Assembly: GCA_016871775.1 (NCBI GenBank)
Contig: VHCI01000002.1
Span: 21,506 to 85,505 of the forward strand
DNA length: 64,000 nucleotides
Direction of reading: 5' to 3'
Source of the DNA: Verrucomicrobiota bacterium
GTDB taxonomy: Bacteria > Verrucomicrobiota > Verrucomicrobiia > Opitutales > Opitutaceae
The notes beneath the pieces are model-generated. The model was not told where the DNA came from. It worked only from the letters and a program-made list of their open reading frames with translations, and made no database searches. This document shows, one piece after another, positions 16,951 through 30,467 of the stretch (the first letter of the stretch is position 1; every line of letters starts with the position of its first letter). Both the position numbers and the translations under genes were made by a program.

Positions 16951-18093
16951 TCAGAATTGCCAGTCGTAGGAGTAGCGGGACAGCAAGCGCGGGACGCCCG
17001 TCGTGACGAGTGCGACGTCCTCGATGCGGCAGGCGCCAAGGCCGGGATAATAGAGGCCGGGCTCAACGGTCACGACCGAGCCTTCAGGGACGATGTAATC
17101 GACGCTGCCGCTCAGGCGGGGCAACTCGTGCACGGCCAGACCGAGACCGTGGCCGGTGCCGTGGAAGAAACCCACGGAGCCCGACTTCAGGTGGCGGGTG
17201 GCGAAGCCCGCGCGGGCGAACACGTTCACGCATTCCTGGTGAACGTCCCGCCCGTTGACCCCGGCGCGCAGCCGGCGCAAGGCAGCCCGCTGCGCCTCCC
17301 GCACGGTATGGACCAGCGCCTGCTGGCGCTCGTTGGCCCGGCCGCGCAGGAAGGTCCGCGTCATATCCCCGTGGTAGCCGTGGCGGGTCACGCGCGGGAA
17401 GATGTCCACGATGATCAGCTCATCCGGACGCAAGGGCCCATGTCCGCGCTCGTGCGGATCGCAGGCCTGGTCGCCGCCCGCGACGATGGTGTGGGCGGAG
17501 ACGGCTCTGGCCTCCAGCACGGCCACCTCGATGGCCAGCTTGACGGACTCGCTGGTGACCACGCGGCCTCGGTGGTACAGGCGGCGGCCGCGGACCCTGC
17601 TCGAGCGCAAAATGCCCTCTGCCGCCGCGAGGCCGATGGCGCTGCAGCGGTTGCCCTCGCGGATCGCGGCGATCTCGGCCGCGGTCTTGATTTCCCGTTC
17701 CGGGAACAGTGCGCCCCGCGCGACCTTGAGCTCAAGCCCGAGCGCGGTCAGCTGCGTGTATAGGCCGGTGGGGAAGATGTCCGGAATCCGGAAACGCCGC
17801 TGACTCAGGTCGCGCGCGGCAAGCCGGATTACCTCCGCGGCGCCGGGCCGGCGTTCGGGCCATTCCCGTCGCGCCCGCTCCACGAAGGCGTCAAGCGGCT
17901 GCACGACGTCGAAGCGGGACGTGCGGCGAACGCGGCCGAACTCTAGGGCGCTCACGATGGCGTGGCGGCGGCCGCTGTGGCCGAAGCAGATGAACGGGTC
18001 GCTCATCTCGACCCCGCCATAGTAGAGGGCGTCCGGGCAGCTGTGGGTGTCCGCGTAAAGGAGCGGCGGGATTTCGGCGGTGGTTCCGGGCAC
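16951..18093 (-). CDS. M24 family (Xaa-Pro dipeptidase-like) metallopeptidase
   Basis: About 380 aa: a creatinase-type N domain (LLYADTHSCPDALYYGG onward) and a pita-bread M24 catalytic domain. All five metal ligands are visible: the two Asp in IIVDIFPR and HGDMTRTF, His in FFHGTGHGLG, Glu in TVEPGLYYPG and Glu in CRIEDVALVT. It likely cleaves Xaa-Pro dipeptides. The start is uncertain: the ORF track's 18291 would lie across the opposite-strand DUF192 gene, so I use the GTG at 18093, which keeps the N-domain strand; an ATG at 18006 (MSDPF) would trim it. It appears to be the first gene of the operon with hldA, gmhB, mutM, tlyA and nadK. Confidence 0.85.
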   Translation of the reverse strand: MPGTTAEIPPLLYADTHSCPDALYYGGVEMSDPFICFGHSGRRHAIVSALEFGRVRRTSRFDVVQPLDAFVERARREWPERRPGAAEVIRLAARDLSQRRFRIPDIFPTGLYTQLTALGLELKVARGALFPEREIKTAAEIAAIREGNRCSAIGLAAAEGILRSSRVRGRRLYHRGRVVTSESVKLAIEVAVLEARAVSAHTIVAGGDQACDPHERGHGPLRPDELIIVDIFPRVTRHGYHGDMTRTFLRGRANERQQALVHTVREAQRAALRRLRAGVNGRDVHQECVNVFARAGFATRHLKSGSVGFFHGTGHGLGLAVHELPRLSGSVDYIVPEGSVVTVEPGLYYPGLGACRIEDVALVTTGVPRLLSRYSYDWQF

Positions 18094-18142
18094 GTCGAGG
18101 CGGGGATTGAGTTGCGGCGGCGTGGGGATTAGCCCTCCGCGC

Positions 18143-18667
18143 GTGAAAAACGCAAATCCGGTTTTGGCGCTCGCGCTGCTGGCGGTCTGGGCCGCGCTCG
18201 CGGGCTGCGGGCGGGGCAACTCCGGGGAGACCGCGCCGCCGGTCCCCAAGGGCGCCGCCGAGTTCTTCCCCATCGGCATGGGCGGGCGCACCGTGCGCCT
18301 GCAGCTGGCGGTGCGGTTGCCGGAGATGCAGCGGGGCCTGATGGAGCGCCGCGACCTCGGGCCGGACGACGGGATGATCTTCGTCTACGAGCGGCCCCAG
18401 CGCCTCAGCTTCTGGATGCGCAACACCCCCACGCCACTCGACATCGGCTTTTATCGCGCGGACGGCACGCTGGCGGAGGTCTACCCGCTCCACCCCTTCG
18501 ACGAGACCCCGGTGGCCTCCCGCGCGGACGACCTTCAGTTCGCGGTCGAGGTGAAGCAGGGCTGGTTCCGCGAGCACGGGGTGCGGCCCGGCGCCAAGCT
18601 GGAGCTGGACACCCTGCGGGCGGCGCTGCGGGCGCGGGGGTTCGACCCCCGCCGCCACGGGCTCTAA
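18143..18667 (+). CDS. DUF192 family lipoprotein
   Basis: This 174-aa protein starts at a GTG and has a lipoprotein signal ending in a lipobox (LAVWAALAGC), so it is probably anchored in the membrane through Cys. The rest is a DUF192 domain: LQLAVRLPEMQRGLMERRDL, DDGMIFVYERPQRLSFWMRN and TPTPLDIGFYRADGTL, all strongly conserved in the family. DUF192 function is unsettled; members often sit in the envelope. The GTG at 18143 was chosen because the signal peptide starts there and because the M24 gene diverges just upstream, with about 50 bp between them. Its stop overlaps the stop of the convergent neighbour by 2-3 bases. Confidence 0.88.
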   Translation: MKNANPVLALALLAVWAALAGCGRGNSGETAPPVPKGAAEFFPIGMGGRTVRLQLAVRLPEMQRGLMERRDLGPDDGMIFVYERPQRLSFWMRNTPTPLDIGFYRADGTLAEVYPLHPFDETPVASRADDLQFAVEVKQGWFREHGVRPGAKLELDTLRAALRARGFDPRRHGL

Positions 18668-19107
18668 CCCTGCTCTTTCGGGATTTCGTTGTCGGTGCGG
18701 ATGACTAGCACGGGGGTCTTCGTCTTTACCCAGACGTCGGTCTCCTTGAGGAACTTGGCGGGCACGTGCTCGATCGCCTCGCCGACGGTCTTCACCGGCA
18801 GCAGGCGCCCCTTCTTGGTCGTGTTGAAATCGTAGGCGGCGCGGAAGAGGCGGTCCTGCGTGGTCGCGACGCTCTCATTCTCCGGGATCTGTAGCACCCA
18901 GCCGACGAAATCGTGCTTCGGCAGGTGCTCGTCCGGGTCACTCACCAAAATCACGAACTGCTTCTTCACGGGAGGCGGTTTCTCCTCCTCGCCCGGGTCG
19001 GGTTGAACGGCGAGGTTCATCTCCTCGACGATGCGGCGGAGGATCGCCGGCGAGATTTCGTTCTTTTTCAGGATCTCGGCGACCTTGTTGACTTCAATCT
19101 TCGGCAT
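18664..19107 (-). CDS. Conserved-looking hypothetical protein, 147 aa
   Basis: I do not recognise a family. The protein starts MPKIEVNKVAEILKKNEI, with a short helical segment (about residues 1-30, ending ILRRIVEEMNLAV), an acidic/proline linker (PGEEEKPPPVKK), and a compact beta-alpha part (KQFVILVSDPDEHLPKHDFV, GWVLQIPENESVATTQDRLF, KTKTPVLVIRTDNEIP). It has no signal peptide, membrane segment or cysteine. High lysine and glutamate use and normal codon usage argue that it is real, against the arginine/serine-rich shadows. The ORF track's longer 334-aa version runs into the Nudix gene and is not credible before 19107. It may be a small cytoplasmic adaptor. Confidence 0.75.
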   Translation of the reverse strand: MPKIEVNKVAEILKKNEISPAILRRIVEEMNLAVQPDPGEEEKPPPVKKQFVILVSDPDEHLPKHDFVGWVLQIPENESVATTQDRLFRAAYDFNTTKKGRLLPVKTVGEAIEHVPAKFLKETDVWVKTKTPVLVIRTDNEIPKEQG

Positions 19108-19244
19108 AGACGTGGCGGCGAGCAAACACCCCCGGCGAGCCCCCGACCAAGCCAAATCGCGTTCCTCTTCTCGGGAAGCGCGAACTCCGCCCGGTCGGCT
19201 GGCGCGGGCTTTACAGCGTAGGTGCGTCGCGCCTTGTTGGCGCG

Positions 19245-19769
19245 ATGAGCGTTTCCGAGGAGTATTTCGACGTGGTCGATGCGCGCGACGCCGTGATCGG
19301 CCGGGCTTCCCGGCGCGAGGTGCACGCCCGCGGGCTCTGGCACCGGGCCGTGCACGTGATGGTCTTCGATGCGGCCGGGCGGATCCTGCTGCAGCGGCGG
19401 TCCGCGCACAAGGACGTCGCGCCGCGGCTGTGGGCCTCCTCCTGTTCCGGGCACGTCGACTCCGGCGAGGAGTACGACCCGGCCGCGCTCCGTGAACTGG
19501 GGGAAGAGATCGGGGTTTACCCTCCGGCGGGAGCGGCGCCGGCGCGCTGGTTCCGGGTGGAGGCGTGCGAGGCGACCGGCTGGGAATTCGTCTGGGTCTA
19601 CCGGCTCCGCCACGACGGCCCGCTGCGCCTCGAGCCGCGGGAGATTGAGGAGGCGGCGTGGCACCCACCCGCCGACGTCGACGCGTGGCTGGCCCGCGCG
19701 CCTGGGGACTTCTGCCCGTCCTTCGGTCTGATCTGGCCGCTGGTCTCGGGGCGGTTGGCGGCGGGCTGA
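19245..19769 (+). CDS. Nudix hydrolase (IPP isomerase-like/YfcD group)
   Basis: This 174-aa protein has a full Nudix box, GHVDSGEEYDPAALRELGEE followed by IGV, matching G-x5-E-x7-R-E-U-x-E-E-x-G-U. The upstream part (EEYFDVVDARDAVIGRASRR, HRAVHVMVFDAAGRILLQRR) matches the YfcD/isopentenyl-diphosphate-isomerase-like branch, which acts on unknown nucleoside or isoprenoid diphosphates. The isomerase's own catalytic Cys and Glu pattern is not convincing, so I call it a hydrolase. It is divergent from the 147-aa gene (137 bp apart) and convergent with uvrA, with only 8 nt between stops. Confidence 0.9.
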   Translation: MSVSEEYFDVVDARDAVIGRASRREVHARGLWHRAVHVMVFDAAGRILLQRRSAHKDVAPRLWASSCSGHVDSGEEYDPAALRELGEEIGVYPPAGAAPARWFRVEACEATGWEFVWVYRLRHDGPLRLEPREIEEAAWHPPADVDAWLARAPGDFCPSFGLIWPLVSGRLAAG

Positions 19770-19777
19770 GCCCCGGG

Positions 19778-25408
<5,631 letters not shown>

Positions 25409-25465
25409 GCGCGGAGCAAGCGGGTCGCGCCGCCAAAGGCAACCGCGCTAGGAAATTTGGCGCGC

Positions 25466-26230
25466 TCAGCCGCCGGCGAGCGCGAGTCGCGCGCCCCCGG
25501 CCGTGATCGCTGCCGCGACCGCGGGGGCGGGCGGTGTGTCGGTCACGAAATTAATCCGCGGGCCGAACGGCGGGGTCAGGCTCAGCGCCTTGCGGCCGAA
25601 CTTCAAGGCATCGAGGGCGAACACGGTCCAATCCGCCGCCTCGATCATCTGCCGCAGGGTGCTGATCAGCAGCGCGTTGTCGTTCCAGACGCCGCGCTCG
25701 GTGACCCCTGTGCCGGCGAGGATCGCGAGCTCCGCGCGCACCTGCTCGAGCGCGGCCCCGCAGGCGTGACCGACGGGCATTCCCTGCTGAGGGAGGATGC
25801 TGCCACCCGTGACGATCGTCTCGACGGCGCCGAAGTCCCCGAACAGGGCGACCACCGGCAGCGAGTTTGTGCTCACCTGCACCTGTTTTTTTTAGCAGGC
25901 GGGCCACGGCGAAGGTCGTCGAGCCGTCATCGAGGATTACGGGGGTGCCGGGGGCGAGCGGCTGCGCGATGACGCTGGCAATGCGGAACTTTCGGTCCGC
26001 CTAGCGCTGGATGCGGGTAAGGGAGTCGTTCTCGCGCGCGAGCGCGTCCCCTCCGACGAGCGACGCGCGCCCGTGATGCCACCGCCCCGCCCCGCGCGCC
26101 TCAAGGCCATCCAGGATGCGCCGCACCGTCGAGAGAGAGCCGCCGAAGCGCTGGCGAGGGAGAACAGGTCCGCGTACTTGTGCTCGCGCAGTTGGCGTTT
26201 GATCAGGTCGGTGCGCTGCTGGTTGCTCAT
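25466..26230 (-). pseudogene. DeoR-family transcriptional regulator, broken by two frameshifts and a stop
   Basis: A DeoR-type repressor can be read across all three minus-strand frames. It starts at 26230 (MSNQQRTDLIKRQLREHKYA), shifts near 26155 into the helix-turn-helix (QRFGGSLSTVRRILDGLEAR), meets a TAG at 26003-26001, continues as ADRKFRIASVIAQPLAPGTP and VILDDGSTTFAVARLL, then changes frame again in an eight-A run (25886-25893) into the sensor domain (STNSLPVVALFGDFG, TGVTERGVWNDNALL, KFGRKALSLTPP). Three separate lesions suggest decay, unless the assembly is faulty. Its start overlaps the stop of the glycosyltransferase gene (ATGA). DeoR proteins normally sense sugar phosphates. Confidence 0.85.
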
Positions 26231-27324
26231 TTTCCGGGGGAGGGGAGCAGCCGGGTGAACAGTTCCATGTAGGCCGCGACCTGGCGATCGGGAGCGAAGT
26301 TTTCCCGCGCGAACGCCCGCGCCGCCCGGGCGCGTCTGGCGCGGATCTCCGGGCCGGCGCCGAGACACTCGCGGAGGCGTTCCCGGAACGCTGCGTGATC
26401 GCCCCGCGGGATCATCCAGCCGGTCTCGCCCGGGACGAAGCATTCGGCGATGCCCTGCGCCGCCGCCGCGACCACGGGCAGGCCGTGGGCCTGCGCCTCG
26501 ATGAGGAAGTTTGAAAGCGCCTCACTTCGGGAGGCGTGGACCGCGACGTCGGCGGCCGCGTAAAGCGGCGACGGGTCCGCGAGAAAACCGGGGAAGCGCA
26601 CGCGTTCCACGAGCCCGGCCTCCTCCGCGCGGCGCCGGCAGGCAGCCAGTTCCGGACCTTCCCCGGCGAGCCACAGTTGCCAAGGTGGCGCGGCCGGGAG
26701 CTCCCGCACGATCTCGATCAGCTCCGGCTGATTCTTCTCTGGGCGGAACATCGCCACGCAGACCAGCACCTGCGCCTCGGGCGGCGTGCCGAGCCGCGCG
26801 CGCCATTCCGCGCGCCGCGCCGCTGTCTGATCCGCATCTGCCTCAAGCGGGAAAACCAGCGAGTTGGGGATCACGGCGACCTGTTCCCGCGCGAGGCCGT
26901 GCCCCTGCAGGAGTTGATCGCGCGCCTCGCGGCTGTTTGCAACCACGTGCCGGCTGGCGCGCAGCGTGCGGCGGAACCAAGCGGGCAGCGGCTTGCCCGT
27001 GCGCATCGTCGCCACCACGGGCGCGAGCGGGGTTAGCCGCCAGCCGAGGCAATTCGCCATCCGCCCCATCAGCAGGATCAGGTCCGGCTGCCGCGCACGG
27101 ACCTGGCGCCTGAGCCCCGGGGCGAACCAGTCGAGGCCGAGGTCCCGGGGCTGGAGCGAGGCGTGGGTCACCGCGGCCGAGACGGTCTTTGCGAGCGCTC
27201 CGCCGGGCCGGAAGGTCATCAGCGTGACCGCGTGCCCGGCCGCGGCGCAGGCGTTGGCGAGCAGGATGGATTGACGCTCCGTGCCGCCACTGCGCAGGTG
27301 ATCCTGGAGAATGAGCAACCGCAT
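26227..27324 (-). CDS. Glycosyltransferase family 4-like protein
   Basis: This 365-aa GT-B fold enzyme opens MRLLILQDHLRSGGTERQSI with the GGTER loop typical of GT4, and has the donor-binding C-terminal motif: VCVAMFRPEKNQPELIEIV, LWLAGEGPEL, VRFPGFLADPSPLYAAADV and the SEALSNFLIEAQAHGLPVVA stretch carrying the E-x7-E nucleotide-sugar site. It lacks a signal peptide and would act at the cytoplasmic face, adding a sugar to a lipid-linked or envelope glycan; substrate unknown. It is divergent from lpdA and overlaps the broken regulator by 4 bp. Confidence 0.93.
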   Translation of the reverse strand: MRLLILQDHLRSGGTERQSILLANACAAAGHAVTLMTFRPGGALAKTVSAAVTHASLQPRDLGLDWFAPGLRRQVRARQPDLILLMGRMANCLGWRLTPLAPVVATMRTGKPLPAWFRRTLRASRHVVANSREARDQLLQGHGLAREQVAVIPNSLVFPLEADADQTAARRAEWRARLGTPPEAQVLVCVAMFRPEKNQPELIEIVRELPAAPPWQLWLAGEGPELAACRRRAEEAGLVERVRFPGFLADPSPLYAAADVAVHASRSEALSNFLIEAQAHGLPVVAAAAQGIAECFVPGETGWMIPRGDHAAFRERLRECLGAGPEIRARRARAARAFARENFAPDRQVAAYMELFTRLLPSPGK

Positions 27325-27453
27325 CAGCCGGACGATGGGGAAGGGGCGGGCATTCGGGTCGTAGGTTGGGCGGCGCGTCGGCGTGAGGCAACCGCGGCGT
27401 CACGCGGTGGAGAATGCGTTTGACGGTTCCCGCGGCCGGCGTGACCGTGCGGA

Positions 27454-28860
27454 ATGGCTGAAAGCGTTGACTACGATCTCATCGTCATCGGCGGTGGACC
27501 GGCGGGCTACGCCGGCGCGATTCGGGCCGGGCAGCTGGGCAAGAGGGTCGCCTGCATCGAGGAGGAACGGGCCGGGGGCACTTGCCTGAACTGGGGCTGC
27601 ATCCCGACGAAGGCGCTGCTGAAGAGCGCCGAGCTCTACCGCACGCTGCGCAAGGCGGACGCCTTCGGGCTGCGCGTGGGCGAGGTCGGATTCGACTTCG
27701 CCAAGGTGATGGAGCGCTCCCGCGGGGTGGCCGGCCAGATGGCCAAGGGCATCGAGTTCCTCTTCCGCAAGAACAAGGTCGACTATTTGGTCGGCCGGGC
27801 GCAGGTCGCCGCCCCGGGGATGGTCGAGGTCACCGAGGGCGAGCACAAGGGCCGCTTCCTGCGCGCCCGCCAGATCCTCCTTGCCACCGGCTGCAAGCCG
27901 CGCCGGCTGCCCGACGTGCCCGTCGACGGCGAGCGCGTGATGACCTCGCGGGAGGCGCTGGTGCCGCGCGCGCGGCCGCCGGCCTCCCTGGTGATTATTG
28001 GCGCCGGGGCGATCGGCGTGGAGTTCGCCTATTTTTACAGCGCCTTCGGCACCAAGGTCACGTTGGTTGAACTCCTGCCGCAGCTCGTGCCGGTCGAGGA
28101 CGAGGAGGTTGGCCGCGGCCTGCAGCGGGCCTTCGAGAAATCCGGCATCACGGTGCACGTCGGCACCAAGGTCGAGGGCATCGTCGTCGGGCCAGACCGG
28201 GTGGCAATGAAGCTGGTTCCGGCTGCGGGCGGGGCGGCGGCGAAACTTGAGGCCGAAAGCCTGCTGGTCGCCGTCGGGGTCGCACCGAACCTCGAAGGCG
28301 CCGTATCCCCCAAGGTGCGGATCGAGCTCGACCGAGGCTACGTGAAGGTCGACGACCGCTACGAGACTGGCGTGAAGGGGATCTACGCGGCGGGCGACAT
28401 CATCGGCCCGCCTTGGCTCGCGCACGTGGCCACCTTCGAGGCGATCCAGGCCGTCAACGCGATGTTCGGTCACGCTCATCAGGGGCGCGTCAAGGTCTTC
28501 CCAGGCTGCACGTACTGCCAGCCTCAGATTGCGAGCACGGGCCTCACCGAGAAGGCCTGCCGGGAGAAGGGGCTGGCCTACAAGGTGGGCAAGTTCCCGT
28601 TCGCCGCCTCCGGCAAGGCTGTGGCGGCGGGTGACGCCGAGGGCTTCGTGAAGGTCATCACTGACAGCGCCACCGGAGAAATCCTTGGCGCACACATCCT
28701 CGGCAATGAGGCGCCAGAACTCATCGCCGAGTACGTGCTGGCGATGAACCTTGAGGGCACCGTCGAGGAAATCCATCGCTCCATCCACGCCCACCCCACG
28801 CTGAGCGAGGCGCTCGCGGAGGCTGCCGCCGCCACCAGCGGCGAGGCGATCCACATTTAA
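27454..28860 (+). CDS. lpdA: Dihydrolipoyl dehydrogenase (E3)
   Basis: This 468-aa flavoprotein reoxidises dihydrolipoamide for 2-oxoacid dehydrogenases and the glycine cleavage system. FAD motif GGGPAGYAGAIRAGQLG, redox disulphide GGTCLNWGCIPTKAL (C-x4-C), NAD motif IIGAGAIGVEFAYFYSAFG, second FAD contact GIYAAGDIIGPPWLAH and the C-terminal His-Glu pair in HAHPTLSEA are all present. No E1 or E2 gene is nearby. No strong ribosome-binding site precedes the ATG (CGTGCGGA). Confidence 0.96.
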   Translation: MAESVDYDLIVIGGGPAGYAGAIRAGQLGKRVACIEEERAGGTCLNWGCIPTKALLKSAELYRTLRKADAFGLRVGEVGFDFAKVMERSRGVAGQMAKGIEFLFRKNKVDYLVGRAQVAAPGMVEVTEGEHKGRFLRARQILLATGCKPRRLPDVPVDGERVMTSREALVPRARPPASLVIIGAGAIGVEFAYFYSAFGTKVTLVELLPQLVPVEDEEVGRGLQRAFEKSGITVHVGTKVEGIVVGPDRVAMKLVPAAGGAAAKLEAESLLVAVGVAPNLEGAVSPKVRIELDRGYVKVDDRYETGVKGIYAAGDIIGPPWLAHVATFEAIQAVNAMFGHAHQGRVKVFPGCTYCQPQIASTGLTEKACREKGLAYKVGKFPFAASGKAVAAGDAEGFVKVITDSATGEILGAHILGNEAPELIAEYVLAMNLEGTVEEIHRSIHAHPTLSEALAEAAAATSGEAIHI

Positions 28861-28929
28861 GGTCTTGGGCCGCGCTCGGGCGGAGGCGTTGCCTGCGCAC
28901 GGATGCCTCGCCCGGCGGCGCCCCAGAGA

Positions 28930-30033
28930 TCAGTTGTTGAAACGGAAGAGGGCGACGTCGCCGTCTTTGAAAACGTACTCCTTGCCCTCAAGGCGGTACT
29001 TTCCAGCTTCGCGCGCGGCCGCGACGCTGCCTAGGTTCACAAGGTCCTGATAGGATACGACCTCGGCCTTAATGAAGCCCTGCTCGAAATCGGTGTGGAT
29101 CACGCCTGCGGCCTGCGGGGCCTTCCAGCCCTTCTTGATGGTCCACGCGCGCACTTCCTTCTCGCCAGCGGTGAAATAGGTCTGCAGCCCCAGCAGTTGG
29201 TAACTGGCACGGATCAGCCCGGAGACCCCCGAGTCCGCCACCCCGAGGTCGCGCAGGAAGGCGCGGGCCTCCTCCGGCTCAAGGTCGATCAGCTCCGACT
29301 CGATCTTCGCGCTGATCGGCACATAGGCGGCATCGTGATGGGTGCGCACGAACTCCGCGACCTGCTGGACAAACGGGTTGCGCTCGGCGTCCGCGAGGTC
29401 TCCCTCCGCGACATTGCACGCGAAGAGTACGGGCTTGGCCGTCAGCAGTTGGAACAGCTTCAGCTGCGCTTTCTCGTCCTCGGTCGCCGGCAACAGGTTC
29501 GCGGTCCGGCCGGCGTTGAGGTGCGGCTCAAGCCGCTGCAGCAGGGCCAGCTCGGCCTGCGCCTCCTTGTCCCCGGACTTGGCCTTTTTCTGCGTCTTCT
29601 CGATCCGCTTGGTGACCGCGTCGAGGTCCGCGAGGACCAGCTCCGTGGTGATGACCTCGATGTCCCGCACCGGCTGGATCCCGCCCATCGTGTGGACGAT
29701 GTCCGGGTTCTCGAAGCAGCGCACGACCTGCACGATGGCATCGACCTCCCGGATATTCGCGAGGAACTGGTTGCCGAGGCCTTCGCCCTTGCTGGCGCCA
29801 GCGACCAGGCCGGCGATGTCGACGAACTCGATCGCGGCGGGGACGACCACGTTGGTTCGGGCAATCTTCTGCAAGGCAAAGGCGCGTTCATCGGGCACCA
29901 CTACGACGCCGACATTAGGGTTGATCGTGCAGAAGGGGTAGTTGGCGGCCTCCGCCTTGCGGGAGCGGGTGAGCGCGTTAAAAAGCGTGGATTTGCCGAC
30001 GTTGGGCAGGCCGACGATGCCAGCTTTGAGCAT
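28930..30033 (-). CDS. ychF: Redox-regulated ATPase/GTPase YchF
   Basis: This 367-aa Obg-family protein has the YchF G1 motif GLPNVGKSTLFNALT, ANYPFCTINPN switch region, FVDIAGLVAGASKGEGLG (G3) and the NVAEGD variant in place of NKxD, which explains the family's preference for ATP. A coiled-coil arm (KRIEKTQKKAKSGDKEAQAE) and a C-terminal TGS domain (TYFTAGEKEVRAWTIKKG) complete the expected order. It binds ribosomes and affects translation fidelity and stress response. The start at 30033 (MLKAGIVGLP) is the family start; the ORF track's 30252 is an extension across the rpsP promoter. Confidence 0.96.
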   Translation of the reverse strand: MLKAGIVGLPNVGKSTLFNALTRSRKAEAANYPFCTINPNVGVVVVPDERAFALQKIARTNVVVPAAIEFVDIAGLVAGASKGEGLGNQFLANIREVDAIVQVVRCFENPDIVHTMGGIQPVRDIEVITTELVLADLDAVTKRIEKTQKKAKSGDKEAQAELALLQRLEPHLNAGRTANLLPATEDEKAQLKLFQLLTAKPVLFACNVAEGDLADAERNPFVQQVAEFVRTHHDAAYVPISAKIESELIDLEPEEARAFLRDLGVADSGVSGLIRASYQLLGLQTYFTAGEKEVRAWTIKKGWKAPQAAGVIHTDFEQGFIKAEVVSYQDLVNLGSVAAAREAGKYRLEGKEYVFKDGDVALFRFNN

Positions 30034-30064
30034 AGAGGGGCGAGGGAGGGCTTGGAAGCGGGGC

Positions 30065-30095
30065 TTGACAAGCTGATTGTGGAGCGGTGTTTTAT
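30065..30095 (+). promoter_or_regulatory. Candidate promoter of rpsP
   Basis: A perfect TTGACA (30065-30070) lies about 67 bp before the rpsP ATG, followed by an AT-rich TTTTAT (30090-30095) that could serve as a -10 with a longer-than-usual 19-bp spacer. It lies in the divergent ychF-rpsP gap, the expected place for an rpsP promoter. Confidence 0.45.
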
Positions 30096-30136
30096 TCGCT
30101 TTTTCCACGACAGAAACGCTCCGCAATCTCCCAGAC

Positions 30137-30397
30137 ATGGCCCTTAAAATCCGTCTTACTAAGGTCGGCTCCGTCCACCAGCCGCTGTACCGTGTGGTCG
30201 TCGCTGAAGCCCGCTCCCGCCGCGACGGTGCGGCGGTCGAGAACCTGGGCACCTACACGCCCAAGGCGAAGGGCTCTCCGGTCAATATCAACCTCGAGCG
30301 GGTCGACTACTGGCTGAGCAAGGGTGCTACGCCGTCCGACACGATGCACGCAATGATCAAGAAAGTCCGCCGCGCCACCGTGGCCGCCGCGAGCTGA
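30137..30397 (+). CDS. rpsP: 30S ribosomal protein S16
   Basis: This 86-aa protein matches S16 from its start (MALKIRLTKVGSVHQPLYRV) through VAEARSRRDGAAVENLGTY and WLSKGATPSDTMHAMIKK. It binds 16S rRNA during early 30S assembly. The start at 30137 is the family start; the ORF track begins 20 codons earlier, in the promoter. No Shine-Dalgarno sequence is apparent (CTCCCAGAC before ATG). It is first of the rpsP-trmD-rplS set. Confidence 0.98.
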   Translation: MALKIRLTKVGSVHQPLYRVVVAEARSRRDGAAVENLGTYTPKAKGSPVNINLERVDYWLSKGATPSDTMHAMIKKVRRATVAAAS

Positions 30398-30421
30398 TCC
30401 CGCCCCCCGAACCTGGATTCT

Positions 30422-30454
30422 CCGCCCGGGCCCCGCGCCCGGGCGGTTTCGTTT
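30422..30454 (+). terminator. Terminator/attenuator hairpin between rpsP and trmD
   Basis: CCGCCCGGGC (30422-30431) pairs perfectly with GCCCGGGCGG (30437-30446) across a CCCGC loop, followed by TTTCGTTT. This is a typical intrinsic terminator shape, 25 nt after the rpsP stop, and would set S16 at a higher level than TrmD and L19 if partly read through. Confidence 0.75.
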
Positions 30455-30467
30455 CCGGCCCCCGCCG

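Noticed and set aside
25886-25893. Programmed frameshifting at the eight-A run in the DeoR-like gene
   Set aside because: An in-frame stop and a second frameshift upstream would still break the protein, so decay or sequence error is simpler.
27400-28854. 484-aa minus-strand ORF opposite lpdA
   Set aside because: Antisense shadow of a complete dihydrolipoyl dehydrogenase; no recognisable motif.
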